A stretch of DNA of 64,000 bases from Verrucomicrobiales bacterium. Its GTDB lineage: Bacteria; Verrucomicrobiota; Verrucomicrobiia; Limisphaerales; UBA9464. The stretch lies in NCBI GenBank assembly GCA_027488845.1, contig JAIYBC010000064.1:1-64000 (forward strand), written 5' to 3'. Under the pieces are notes generated by a model. That model saw only the letters and a program-made list of their open reading frames with translations. It was not told the DNA's origin and searched no databases. The position numbers and the translations under genes are program-made. Position 1 is the stretch's first letter. Each line of letters begins with the position of its first letter. Positions 18,210 through 25,377 of this stretch are shown piece by piece.

Positions 18210-18520
18210 ACCCCAACGTCGTCACCCATCCCATGAAGCGGGTCACCATCGTCTGTGAGAAGTTCGCCCGGGAACCGGTCTTGGCACTGGTGTCGGAGAT
18301 GGGGGCCCATGGCTGGACGCTCTGGGAGGTCGAGGGTTCGGGGAACCAGGGGGTCCGCAGCGCGGACATCCCCGAGTTCACCAACATCCAGATCGAGGTG
18401 ATCGTGCAGCCGAGGGTGGCCGAGGCCCTTCTCGGAGGCCTCCAGCAACGGTTCTTTCCCCGGTACGCGATGATCGCTTGGGAAAGCGATGTCCGGGTCC
18501 TGCGAGCCGGTAAGTTCTGA
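18206..18520 (+). CDS. SbtB-like PII-family protein
   Basis: A 104-residue protein overlapping the transporter stop by 4 bases (ATGA). The fold pattern of PII-like proteins is visible: KRVTIVCEKFAREPVLALV, HGWTLWEVEGSGNQGVRS (T-loop region), NIQIEVIVQPRVAEALLGG and FPRYAMIAWESDVRVLR. SbtB trimers bind adenine nucleotides and plug SbtA. This copy ends with RVLRAGKF and lacks the C-terminal Cys-containing loop of cyanobacterial SbtB, so redox control is unlikely. Regulation of the neighbouring transporter is inferred from family and overlap. Confidence 0.82.
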   Translation: MNPNVVTHPMKRVTIVCEKFAREPVLALVSEMGAHGWTLWEVEGSGNQGVRSADIPEFTNIQIEVIVQPRVAEALLGGLQQRFFPRYAMIAWESDVRVLRAGKF

Positions 18521-18608
18521 CCTCCACCGGATGCGGGGGACCGTTGGGTTTGGCATTCGCCGGGAAGGACGGAGGTCCGCAGGACGGACGTTGTCGTAGA
18601 ACCGTGTC

Positions 18609-18638
18609 TTGACCGCCGGGCGCGGCGCGTGCTGGAAT
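18609..18638 (+). promoter_or_regulatory. Possible promoter of tRNA-Ser
   Basis: TTGACC (18609-18614), 18-base spacer, TGGAAT (18633-18638), about 11 bases before the tRNA. The -35 is good, the -10 moderate. Confidence 0.4.
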
Positions 18639-18649
18639 TTCGGCCCGGT

Positions 18650-18742
18650 GGAGAGGTGGCCGAGTGGCTGAAGGCGCTGGTTTGCTAAACCGGTTTACGG
18701 TCAAAAGCCGTAACGGGGGTTCGAATCCCCCCCTCTCCGCCA
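18650..18742 (+). tRNA. tRNA-Ser(GCU), CCA encoded
   Basis: Acceptor arms GGAGAGG (18650) and CCTCTCC pair perfectly, followed by discriminator G and an encoded CCA. The anticodon loop TTGCTAA is closed by CTGGT/ACCGG and gives anticodon GCU (serine AGC/AGU). The long variable arm (TACGG ... CCGTA) typical of tRNA-Ser and the GGTTCGAATCC T-loop are present. No sign of an integrated element at its 3' end: the epimerase gene follows at once with normal GC. Confidence 0.97.
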
Positions 18743-18802
18743 TCTTCCCCGGTGAAGCCGCTCTCGCCCGGATTCCGCTTCTCCTGCACCGTGGGCTGGA
18801 GG

Positions 18803-19864
18803 ATGAAGCTTTCGTTCCGCCGGTTTGATCTCGCCCTGACCCATTCCTGGGCCATCGCCACCGACGTCTCCGCCGGCAGGGTCGGCGGCAAGGACACCTA
18901 TCCTGTCGTCTTCGTGGAACTCCAGGACGCGGACGGCCGTTGCGGCATTGGGGAAGGATCCCCCTCCAGCCAGTACCACGAAAACTGGGAGACCGTCTTC
19001 CGCTTCCTGCGGCAGGTGGATCCGGACCGGCTCTCCTTCGACGACGTCGCGGGCGGCATGGAGTACCTCGCGTCGCTGCCCGGCGCGAGCATGCCGGCCT
19101 TTTGCGCCGTGAACCTGGCGCTGCTGGATGGCGCGGCCAAGGCGGCGGGGCGGCCGTTGCACGGGTTCCTCGGACTGGACTTCCCGGCGGAGGGAAGGGT
19201 CTCGTCGTTCACCATCGGCCTGGACACGCCGGAGATGATCGAGCGGAAGGTGCATGAGGCCTCGCGGTATCCGGTGCTCAAGATGAAGCTGGGTTCCCCC
19301 GCGGACCGCGAGAACCTCGCCGCCTTGCGACGCGCCGCCCCGGGCAAGAAGGTTCGGGTGGATGCCAACGCCGCCTGGAAGACCAAGGAGGAGGCCTTGG
19401 AACGGATCATATGGCTGGCCACGGACGGCGCGATCGAGTTCGTCGAACAGCCGATGCCCGCGTCCACACCGCTGAGCGACCTCGTCTGGCTCCGGGAACG
19501 GTCGCCGTTGCCCTTGGTGGGGGACGAATCGTACCAGGGAGCCGCCGATGCGGACTTCTGCTCGCAGGCCTACCACGGGGTCAACGTGAAGCTCGTGAAG
19601 ACCGGCGGGGTGAGCGCCGGCAAGGCGGCCCTCGAGGCGGCCCGTTCCAAGGGACTCAGGACCATGCTGGGCTGCATGATCGAATCGAGTGTCCTGATCA
19701 GCGCCGCGGCGCACCTCGCTTCGCTGACCGACTGGTTGGACCTCGATGGAAACGTGCTGATCACCAACGACCCGTACCGTGGCGTCGCCAACGTCGGCGG
19801 CCGGCTCGGATTCGGCTCCGGTGGGAGTCGCCCTGGAATCGGCGTGGTCGCCGCCGGCGCCTGA
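18803..19864 (+). CDS. L-Ala-D/L-Glu-type dipeptide epimerase
   Basis: A 353-residue enolase-superfamily enzyme that by family epimerises dipeptides such as L-Ala-D-Glu from cell-wall recycling. Residues visible in order: ECxGEGSPSSQY-like strand (CGIGEGSPSSQY), VLKMKLGSP (KxK), VRVDANAAW (metal Asp), EFVEQPMP (metal Glu), LVGDESY (metal Asp) and VNVKLVKTGG (Lys on the opposite face), followed by GCMIESSVLISAAAHL. The ATG at 18803 matches the family start (MKLSFRRFDLALTHSWAI); a GTG at 18752 would add 17 odd residues. It starts 60 bases after tRNA-Ser. Dipeptide specificity is inferred. Confidence 0.86.
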   Translation: MKLSFRRFDLALTHSWAIATDVSAGRVGGKDTYPVVFVELQDADGRCGIGEGSPSSQYHENWETVFRFLRQVDPDRLSFDDVAGGMEYLASLPGASMPAFCAVNLALLDGAAKAAGRPLHGFLGLDFPAEGRVSSFTIGLDTPEMIERKVHEASRYPVLKMKLGSPADRENLAALRRAAPGKKVRVDANAAWKTKEEALERIIWLATDGAIEFVEQPMPASTPLSDLVWLRERSPLPLVGDESYQGAADADFCSQAYHGVNVKLVKTGGVSAGKAALEAARSKGLRTMLGCMIESSVLISAAAHLASLTDWLDLDGNVLITNDPYRGVANVGGRLGFGSGGSRPGIGVVAAGA

Positions 19865-19872
19865 TGACGAAA

Positions 19873-19899
19873 AAGGCCGCCCCTTTCGGGAGCGGCCTT
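19873..19899 (-). terminator. Rho-independent terminator of the haem-motif lipoprotein
   Basis: AAGGCCGC and GCGGCCTT pair around an 11-base loop. On the minus strand the stem is followed by a run of five T, so it fits termination of the gene at 19939-20319; on the plus strand it may also stop the epimerase transcript. Confidence 0.8.
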
Positions 19900-19938
19900 G
19901 GATCGGTGGGATCCGACGGTTCGGATCCGTTCGTCGGA

Positions 19939-20319
19939 TCATTGCTTCTCGGGCTTGTGCACGCTGTGGCAGGCCTTGCAGTTGACCGCGGCCTTGTAGG
20001 CGTCCATCGCGCCGGGCTTGCCGGCGACGAGGTCGGCGGCGGCCTTGTTCAGCGCCACCGTCTTCTCGGTCCAGCTCGCGAGGTCGCCCGCGGGCGGCTT
20101 GTTCAGGGCCAACTGGGCGACAAGCTCGGCGAGATGCGCGATCTCGGCCGGGGTGCCTTGTCCCTTGGTGACGCGGGCGTTGAGGGATTCCTTGCCTTCG
20201 AAACCCTCTTCCATGACCTGTTCGACGGTCTTGGTGGGCTTGGAGGACATGGACGAGCAGCCGGTGGCGGCGAGCAACGCGACACCGGAGAGCAGGGTAA
20301 CGGTGATCTTGTAGTTCAT
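19939..20319 (-). CDS. Lipoprotein with one C-terminal CxxCH haem motif
   Basis: A 126-residue protein with a lipoprotein signal (MNYKITVTLLSGVALLAATG, then Cys 21), a middle helical region and, close to the C-terminus, NCKACHSVHKPEKQ, a CxxCH c-type haem attachment site. The four-helix length and the C-terminal position of the motif recall cytochrome c' / c-556-like proteins, but I cannot confirm the fold. It would sit in the envelope and could carry electrons. I use ATG 20319: TAATGT ends 5 bases upstream, so translation is probably leaderless; ATG 20328 is in frame but overlaps that hexamer. Confidence 0.75.
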   Translation of the reverse strand: MNYKITVTLLSGVALLAATGCSSMSSKPTKTVEQVMEEGFEGKESLNARVTKGQGTPAEIAHLAELVAQLALNKPPAGDLASWTEKTVALNKAAADLVAGKPGAMDAYKAAVNCKACHSVHKPEKQ

Positions 20320-20444
20320 GGGCGACATTAGACCCGCGGATGGAAACGGATCTCCCCGAGGAACTCAAGCCACGGGAACGAAACCGATGCGGAAGGGAGA
20401 GAATCAGCCGGGGCAATGGGGAGCCTCTTGCCGAATGAACGCGA

Positions 20445-20605
20445 CCTGGGGCGTCGCGAGAGCGTCGTGGAGTGCGCGCGTCCTCTCGCGCTTTCTTTGG
20501 GAGAGACACGGATTTCCACGGATTCCGCGGATTTCATTCGCACCTCCTGACCTGCGCCTACAACGGGGGGCGCACGCTCAGGCACAAAGCCGCGAAGGAA
20601 CGGCG
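20445..20605 (+). repeat. Direct repeat B, copy 1
   Basis: Begins CCTGGGGCGTCGCGAGAGCG, contains GCGAGAG ... CTCTCGC inverted arms, then CACGGATTTCCACGGATTCC and CACCTCCTGACCTGCGCCTA, ending near GGCACAAAGCCGCGAAGG. Near-identical copies in the same orientation lie at 21853-22060 and 25378-25580. Confidence 0.9.
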
Positions 20606-20699
20606 TCGGGCGGCTGGCGTTGGGGGGCGGAAAGTGGTTCGCTGAGAACGGCTGCAGAGCACGGAACCCGGAGATGGAGAAACCGCCGCAGGCCGCCCG

Positions 20700-20800
20700 C
20701 AGTCCCCCCGCAGGCCGCGTGATTGGCAGCCCGTTCCGCTGCGTTCCATGCCCGCCCCAGCATCTTGCCATCCCCTCTACGAGCGGTAGCCTGCTGACGT
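20700..20800 (+). repeat. Duplicated promoter element, copy 1
   Basis: About 75-100 bases ending CATCTTGCCA ... GGTAGCCT resemble 21395-21475 (CATCTTGCCA ... GGTAGCCT). Both precede the ORFs of the AT-rich stretch, so a promoter segment seems to have been copied. Confidence 0.6.
20765..20792 (+). promoter_or_regulatory. Promoter upstream of the HNH gene
   Basis: TTGCCA (20765-20770), 16-base spacer, TAGCCT (20787-20792). The HNH start is 50 bases downstream, so here a normal leader is predicted. Confidence 0.6.
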
Positions 20801-20841
20801 TTCCCTTGCCGGGCTCCAGGCGGTGTGTCGGGACTACGCTT

Positions 20842-21177
20842 ATGCCGAATCGATGGAACATTCCCCTCTGGCTGGAGCGTGAGATCCTTGAGCGAGACAC
20901 TTCGTGCGTTTACTGCGGTGTTGCGTTCCAGCGACCAGAAATTCCAAGACGATCGTGGCCTAGTTGGGAACATATCGTTAACGATGTGAGGGTCATCTCT
21001 CGATCCAATATTGCGCTTTTCTGTATTGGCTGCAACGCAAGTAAGGGGGCTAAGGATCTTGAGGTTTGGCTGTCATCGCCATACTGCCAAAGGCGGGGAA
21101 TCTTGCCAACGACGGTTGCGCCTGTGGTGCAAGAAGCGATCATTCGGCGCTCATCGCTCAACTCTTTTGGTGCATGA
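20842..21177 (+). CDS. HNH endonuclease family protein
   Basis: A 111-residue protein with the HNH/zinc layout REILERDTSCVYCGVAF (first CxxC), SWEHIVND (His of the nuclease motif), RSNIALFCIGCNASKGAKDL (Asn and second CxxC, with the final N-x-x-KG). This is the compact HNH form found in stand-alone nucleases, restriction enzymes and phage or defence genes; the substrate is not predictable. ATG 20842 starts right before NRWNIPLWLEREILERD, typical for these proteins. GC is lower than that of the surrounding chromosome. It lies between direct repeats B1 and B2, so acquisition or shuffling is plausible. No methylase or partner gene is adjacent. Confidence 0.82.
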   Translation: MPNRWNIPLWLEREILERDTSCVYCGVAFQRPEIPRRSWPSWEHIVNDVRVISRSNIALFCIGCNASKGAKDLEVWLSSPYCQRRGILPTTVAPVVQEAIIRRSSLNSFGA

Positions 21178-21473
21178 AGTTTCGAACTTCAGGCCATTCT
21201 GTGAATTTTGGACGTGTCTCTACCAACTGCTTGAATCTCCGCCATCCGCGTCTCCGCGTTGGAACGGATCACCAGTTGACTTTAGCTCGGCAAGCAGAGC
21301 CGCGTAGGAGTTTCGCAACCAAGGGTGCCAAGGGAACCAGGGATTCACCTCGAACCCGGATGCCCGATGCCCTAAGGTTGCGTTATTGCGGCCTAACGTG
21401 GCATTCCGCTCTGCCGCGATCCGTGCTTAACCGAACATCTTGCCAAGCTCTCTCGAAGGGGTAGCCTAAAGAC
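21178..21473. other. Intergenic stretch with dispersed repeats and a promoter
   Basis: Contains a CCGCGTCTCCGCG unit near 21245 and AACCAAGGGTGCCAAGGGAA near 21320, both related to repeats near 25700-25850 and 11087, then the promoter at 21440-21467. No gene seen. Confidence 0.6.
21440..21467 (+). promoter_or_regulatory. Leaderless-type promoter of the small membrane protein
   Basis: TTGCCA (21440-21445), 16-base spacer, TAGCCT (21462-21467), six bases (AAAGAC), ATG at 21474. One of the clearest examples in the window. Confidence 0.7.
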
Positions 21474-21770
21474 ATGACCCCGCTGGCCCGATTGACTGAT
21501 CGCAATACGATATCGATTATCGCGGATTATGCTCTTTTGTTTGTTGCAGGGCTCCTTCTAAGGCTGATCGATTCGCGAATTGCTGTGGGAGCTGTTTATG
21601 CAATTGTTTTCGGTGGGGTGGCTCTAAGTTTTCCGCTATTGTTGGAAATGCTTTTCAAGATCTCTGATGGAAATCGGATTTGGGTTCGGTTGGTTGCTGG
21701 TAAGTTTTCTGTTCTTGCGATAATATTTGCATTCTCGATTCAGCTTCTCAGATATAACCAATATTTGTAG
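21474..21770 (+). CDS. Small membrane protein, unknown function
   Basis: A 98-residue protein of low-GC codon use that I do not recognise. Three hydrophobic segments are visible: about residues 13-31 (SIIADYALLFVAGLLLRLI), 36-60 and 75-92 (KFSVLAIIFAFSIQLL), so an inner-membrane protein is expected. The start is supported by a strong promoter whose -10 ends 6 bases before the ATG. It lies between repeats B1 and B2 with the HNH gene. No motif hints at a role; it could be an immunity or toxin-like small membrane protein, but nothing in the sequence shows this. Confidence 0.6.
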   Translation: MTPLARLTDRNTISIIADYALLFVAGLLLRLIDSRIAVGAVYAIVFGGVALSFPLLLEMLFKISDGNRIWVRLVAGKFSVLAIIFAFSIQLLRYNQYL

Positions 21771-22439
21771 GCAGCCTGTATCAGTATTCAGGTGTGTTGA
21801 GTCCCGGCTTCAGCCGGTCGCGATCTACTCTCATCGAAACGCACCCTTTTTCAGACCCGTCCCCAAGCCGACCCCGGGCCTGAGCGCGCCAGGGGACTCG
21901 GCGGCGATCTGGGGCAGCGCGAGAGCGTCGTGGAGTGCGCGAGTCCTCTCGCGCTTTCTTTGGGAGAGACACGGATTTCCACGGATTCCGCGGAGTCGCT
22001 TCAGGCCTCCGGATCAGCGCATGCAAAAGGGAGCCGCACGCTCAGCCGCGAATCCGCAGCGTGAGGTGTTATGGCCGCAGTCGCTCGCCCCAGTGGTTCC
22101 TCCTCCCAAATCTTCGCGAGCTCGGCGGGAAAACAACTCTCCGGCCGGGCCTTCTTCAGCAGCACTCGAGTGGCGCAAGTAGGGCAGGAGGTTGGAGCCC
22201 CCCGCGATCGAGCCCCAGACTCTTTAAAACGTAAGTTTGGTGAAAATGGGGCGATGCCGATGGATCGGTGCCCTCAACTGATGAGCAGCGAGGCCCGCCA
22301 GTGCACGGCGAGCCTCAATCGTGAGTCTATCTCCGATGAATCTGCGTGGGTTGAAACATATGTTAGGTAAGTTAATCCTTTCACTTTTTGAATTGTTTGC
22401 CACGTGGTTCAATGAGGAAGGTAAACGTATAAAACAAAC
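21771..22439. other. Gene-free stretch with repeat copy 2
   Basis: Holds direct repeat B copy 2 (21853-22060). Base composition turns AT-rich from about 22210. A -10-like TATAAA (22428-22433) ends 6 bases before the next ATG; no convincing -35 is seen. No gene recognised. Confidence 0.6.
21853..22060 (+). repeat. Direct repeat B, copy 2
   Basis: Starts CAGACCCGTCCCC, continues GCCTGAGCGCGCCAGGGGAC, GCGCGAGAGCGTCGTGGAGT and ACACGGATTTCCACGGATTC, and ends near GAGCCGCACGCTCAGCC. It shares its left part with copy 3 and its centre with copies 1 and 3; its right part diverges. Confidence 0.9.
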
Positions 22440-23201
22440 ATGAAAAAATCTTCAGTGGCTATTTCTCTAGCGTTAGTAGCTTCAACGCTTGTAGGTCACG
22501 CAGGTGCGGTTCACGACGCTGGTCTCTTCAGTGTCAGTCTTGGAAGGAACGATGACTCCAGTTCTACGGCTGTTGAACTTGGATTCAATGTTTCAATTGG
22601 AGGAAGAACGTATTCTCGAGTATATGTGAACAACAATGGGAATGTTACATTTAACGGACCGCTTGCAAGCTTTATTCCATCCGCAATCAGTGCTGGAAAT
22701 TACGGTCCAATCATTGCCCCATTCTTTTCTGATATTGACACCCGTAATCCGGCTGCGAGCCCGGTTACCTACGGCCAAGGGGTAATTGGTGGACGTAGTG
22801 TCTTTGGGGTTAACTATTTGAATGTGGGAGAGTATCCGAACGGTGCGATCTTGAACCGAATCCAGCTGATTTTGACCGATCGTAGTGACGTTTCGATAGG
22901 CGACTTCGATATTCAATTTAACTACGATCAGATTGGCTGGGGGCAACGGAATGTCTTGGTTGGATATTGGACGGGCAACGACTCAACTTACACTTTGGAT
23001 GGATCGTTGAGCCCGGGTGCATTTTTAGATGGTGGGCCTAACGCGCTACGGGCGGGCTCGCTAAACAGTTCAGTAAATGGTCAATACAACTTCGCTGTTC
23101 GAGGCGGCGTCGCTTCAGTTGTCCCGGAGCCGAAATCCTTTATTTTACTTGGATTGGGTGCGGTGATCGTTTTTGGTTCTGTCCTGTGTCGCCAACATTG
23201 A
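22440..23201 (+). CDS. Nidogen-like PEP-CTERM exported protein
   Basis: A 253-residue protein with a signal peptide (about 1-23, ending VGHAGA). The body shows a nidogen-like pattern: VELGFNVSIGGRTYSRVYVN, NNGNVTFNGPLASFIPSA, GPIIAPFFSDIDTR, and later IQLILTDRSDVSIGDFDIQF. It ends with a PEP-CTERM sorting signal: VPEPKSFILLGLGAVIVFGS then a short basic tail (CRQH). Such proteins are cleaved and anchored or released by an exosortase, usually with exopolysaccharide; none is encoded here. Codon use is AT-rich. A -10-like TATAAA ends 6 bases before the ATG. A strong terminator follows. It is convergent with the LuxR operon. Confidence 0.88.
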   Translation: MKKSSVAISLALVASTLVGHAGAVHDAGLFSVSLGRNDDSSSTAVELGFNVSIGGRTYSRVYVNNNGNVTFNGPLASFIPSAISAGNYGPIIAPFFSDIDTRNPAASPVTYGQGVIGGRSVFGVNYLNVGEYPNGAILNRIQLILTDRSDVSIGDFDIQFNYDQIGWGQRNVLVGYWTGNDSTYTLDGSLSPGAFLDGGPNALRAGSLNSSVNGQYNFAVRGGVASVVPEPKSFILLGLGAVIVFGSVLCRQH

Positions 23202-23206
23202 CCAAA

Positions 23207-23246
23207 ATGGGTGAAGGTCAGAATTGACCTTCACCCATAGTTTTTA
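23207..23246. terminator. Bidirectional rho-independent terminator
   Basis: A perfect 14-bp stem ATGGGTGAAGGTCA / TGACCTTCACCCAT with a GAAT loop, followed on the plus strand by AGTTTTT and on the minus strand by TTTT. It serves the PEP-CTERM gene and the convergent minus-strand operon. Confidence 0.93.
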
Positions 23247-23250
23247 ACAG

Positions 23251-23556
23251 TTATATTCGATCAGAGAGTAGTATTAATCTTCTTCCTAGAGGCCGCAAGC
23301 CCACTGTCCGCCTCCATCTTGGTATATCATTGATGCCTCGGTTACGAAATGTTTGAACAATGCTGTTCAGTTCTTCGTTTGAAGCGGCGAGGCAACAGTC
23401 CTTTATCAACGTTGTGTCAGGGTCAAATTCGGAAGCGAAAAAAAAGAATCGGAAGAGTGGGAAGTAGAACAGGATTCGCCAATGCAAAGGTAGGCTGTCG
23501 ACTAAGATTTCGTTTACAAGGTATCCACCGTTAATTGTTTTGTACTTTTTAAACAT
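23251..23556 (-). CDS. Small hypothetical protein, last gene of the LuxR operon
   Basis: A 101-residue open frame whose start overlaps the 3' end of the LuxR-type gene by 8 bases and whose stop lies 5 bases before a strong terminator, so position supports a real, translationally coupled gene. Residues about 25-42 (LPLHWRILFYFPLFRFFFFA) form one aromatic-rich hydrophobic stretch; the rest is charged, with TLIKDCCLAASNEELNSIV and a basic C-terminus. No family recognised. AAGGAAG lies some 20 bases upstream of the ATG. It could instead be chance coding in AT-rich DNA. Confidence 0.45.
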   Translation of the reverse strand: MFKKYKTINGGYLVNEILVDSLPLHWRILFYFPLFRFFFFASEFDPDTTLIKDCCLAASNEELNSIVQTFRNRGINDIPRWRRTVGLRPLGRRLILLSDRI

Positions 23557-24487
23557 TGATGTTTAAGTTTAGGCTTCCTTGTTCGGTGAGCTTTCTGGCG
23601 GATGAAATGAAGTATCGAACCCTGCGAGCTGCATTCCTAGCATGGGCATAGACAGTCATTGTTGATATGTTTAGTCGTGTCGCCACTTCTTTGCAGGACA
23701 ATCCTACAGAGCGCAGGTTAAGAATTTCGGCTTCACGCGGAGAAAATCGTTCCAAATTCAAGTTTTGAACTTCAATGGGCAGGCAAATCGGTTCAACCGC
23801 ATTAGGTGATAGATCTCCAGTGTCAGTATTTTTGACCAAGGGTTTCAATCGCTGAAGGAGGGAAAATGAGTTGAGTTGAAGCTTCCCCTGCCCACTGGTA
23901 CTTTCCTGAATGGACGCGGCTTGAAATAGAAGGTTCCACTCTTGGAATGATTCTAGAACGAAAAGTGGAGTGTGATATGCTGTGTTTACATGACTCAGCA
24001 TTTGAATGAGACGGACGCCAACAGCTCCTTGTCCTAGAACACGAATTGCAGCGATATCTATGTGGCCGCAGTTGATTTGGTCTACAGCCTCTTCTGGAGT
24101 AGTTATGAAATCTACATTGAAATGTTTGCTGAATATGCTTTGATTAAAAATAAGGCGTACCGTTTCGGATGCGTCAATAATGCCAAGTTTAGGAGGGGTT
24201 GCTTGAAAAGTACTGGATTCGATTCCTCCTGATGGGCTCCGCTTGGGGAGCATTTGTCTCAAGTCTTCATGAAATCGATGGAAATCTTCTCCGAGTGAAT
24301 ACAGCGCCCCGTCTTCGCAGAGGCAAGCGTCTCCACAAACTGCAATGATGTTTGAGCTTCGAATAGTTGCCCCATCTTTGAAGGAATCGCTTCTCTGAAT
24401 AGTGCCAACGACTCGAACTCCATGACCGCAAGACTCGATTTTCCACTTTTTAAGAATAAACGCTCGTTGAGGGTCAAAAAGATTCAT
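23549..24487 (-). CDS. LuxR-type transcription regulator with degenerate receiver domain
   Basis: A 312-residue protein. The C-terminus (about 243-300) is a LuxR/GerE helix-turn-helix: LERFSPREAEILNLRSVGLS followed by CKEVATRLNISTMTVYAHAR. Residues about 100-185 look like a response-regulator receiver (KLGIIDASETVRLIFNQSIF ... TPLFVLES), but the acid pair is reduced to one Asp and the phospho-acceptor position in DIAAIRVLGQ is Arg, so phosphorylation is unlikely. The N-terminal 75 residues contain DGATIRSSNIIAV and EDGALYSLGE, a small beta-rich domain I cannot name. It is the middle gene of a three-gene minus operon and probably controls local genes, perhaps the convergent PEP-CTERM gene (inference). 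Confidence 0.8.
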   Translation of the reverse strand: MNLFDPQRAFILKKWKIESCGHGVRVVGTIQRSDSFKDGATIRSSNIIAVCGDACLCEDGALYSLGEDFHRFHEDLRQMLPKRSPSGGIESSTFQATPPKLGIIDASETVRLIFNQSIFSKHFNVDFITTPEEAVDQINCGHIDIAAIRVLGQGAVGVRLIQMLSHVNTAYHTPLFVLESFQEWNLLFQAASIQESTSGQGKLQLNSFSLLQRLKPLVKNTDTGDLSPNAVEPICLPIEVQNLNLERFSPREAEILNLRSVGLSCKEVATRLNISTMTVYAHARNAARRVRYFISSARKLTEQGSLNLNINV

Positions 24488-24502
24488 AAATTATTATGCA
24501 TT

Positions 24503-25039
24503 TCAGTTTTTGCTCCTAGACTGGTATGCTTCTACAAGAGTTTTGTATAGTGGATCCGAAGGCCGGAGACCGTGTCGATGCAATTCAATTGCTAGTTCGA
24601 TTTCTTCTCTCCACTCATGAAGGTTTCCAGAAATGACGGCCCAAGCTAGACGAAGCTTTCTCAGAATCTTCAGCTGTGATAAAAGATAGGAAAGAACCAG
24701 TGGATTTTTGAGAATATAGATTTTTAGTCGACGGTCGTAGGCTTTTGAATCATTCGTTGAATCAATGCTGGTCCTCATGGGGATGGCGTACCAGCACGCC
24801 CACAAGAGTTGGCAGATTAGTATGCTGCTGAAAAAGAATGGTGAGATTAAATCCGTTATTTCATTGGAATAAAGTCCCTCCCCTAAGAGTGCTGACAAGA
24901 GTAGCAAGACTCGAAGGTCGATTTCTCTTCTTTGGTGCCAAGCTTCGTCTCCTGATGGATTCGGTGAACGCTTGGCTATCGGTTCAGAACCGGCAGGATT
25001 CCCCTTTCGTTTTGGGTGGGAGGAGGTTTGGGCAACCAT
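24503..25039 (-). CDS. Hypothetical membrane protein upstream of the LuxR gene
   Basis: A 178-residue protein I do not recognise. After a charged, Pro/Ser-rich N-terminus (1-38) come two hydrophobic segments (about 42-54, LRVLLLLSALLG, and 66-86, ISPFFFSSILICQLLWACWY) and then a helical, positively charged cytoplasmic-type region (KIYILKNPLVLSYLLSQLKI; EEIELAIELHRHGLRP). The last part, with HRHGLRPSDPLYKTLVEAYQ, looks TPR-like. It precedes the LuxR-type gene by 15 bases, so a membrane partner of that regulator is possible. Low-GC codon use like the rest of the segment. Confidence 0.62.
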   Translation of the reverse strand: MVAQTSSHPKRKGNPAGSEPIAKRSPNPSGDEAWHQRREIDLRVLLLLSALLGEGLYSNEITDLISPFFFSSILICQLLWACWYAIPMRTSIDSTNDSKAYDRRLKIYILKNPLVLSYLLSQLKILRKLRLAWAVISGNLHEWREEIELAIELHRHGLRPSDPLYKTLVEAYQSRSKN

Positions 25040-25229
25040 TTCGGCATCAGACGCTTCGCGCCTCCATGACGGCTAGGAAAAAGGTTAGGTAACGCAGCAG
25101 GGAGGGTTCCCTGCAAAACGCTGTAAAATGTTAATAAAGTTGCCGCGCTTCGGATCTGTATAAAAAATAGGTATATAATGATGGCGGCATGGTCGCGTTA
25201 GTAGGGTGGCTGGTATTGGAAGTTTTTCT

Positions 25230-25250
25230 CATGAACCATTAAGGTTCATG
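25230..25250. promoter_or_regulatory. Palindrome, operator-like
   Basis: CATGAACC-ATTAA-GGTTCATG, an 8-bp perfect stem, flanked by a T5 tract on the left and an A6 tract on the right. It lies about 190 bases upstream of the LuxR operon. A binding site for that regulator is a guess. Confidence 0.4.
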
Positions 25251-25377
25251 CAAAAAATTCTTGGTCGTGTAAACCCTGGGAGAACCTTTTCTGAAGCGCC
25301 CTTCGAGGGCTGGTTAGGCAAATCCATTCAATGGGAGTGGCGAGTGCACTTTACACGGTGTCTCCAGTTGGTTTGCT

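Larger units (their letters stand above)
20320..20841. other. Gene-free stretch with repeat copy 1 and a promoter
   Basis: No gene seen. It contains the first copy of the direct repeat (20445-20605) and a TTGCCA-N16-TAGCCT promoter (20765-20792). Apparent open frames inside the repeat recur in the other copies and are DNA-repeat artefacts. Confidence 0.6.

Noticed and set aside
18650-20605. tRNA-Ser as integration site of the AT-rich stretch
   Set aside because: Two genes of normal GC lie between the tRNA and the first repeat, and I see no copy of the tRNA 3' end further right.
20842-21177. HNH gene as part of a restriction-modification system
   Set aside because: No methyltransferase or restriction subunit is nearby.
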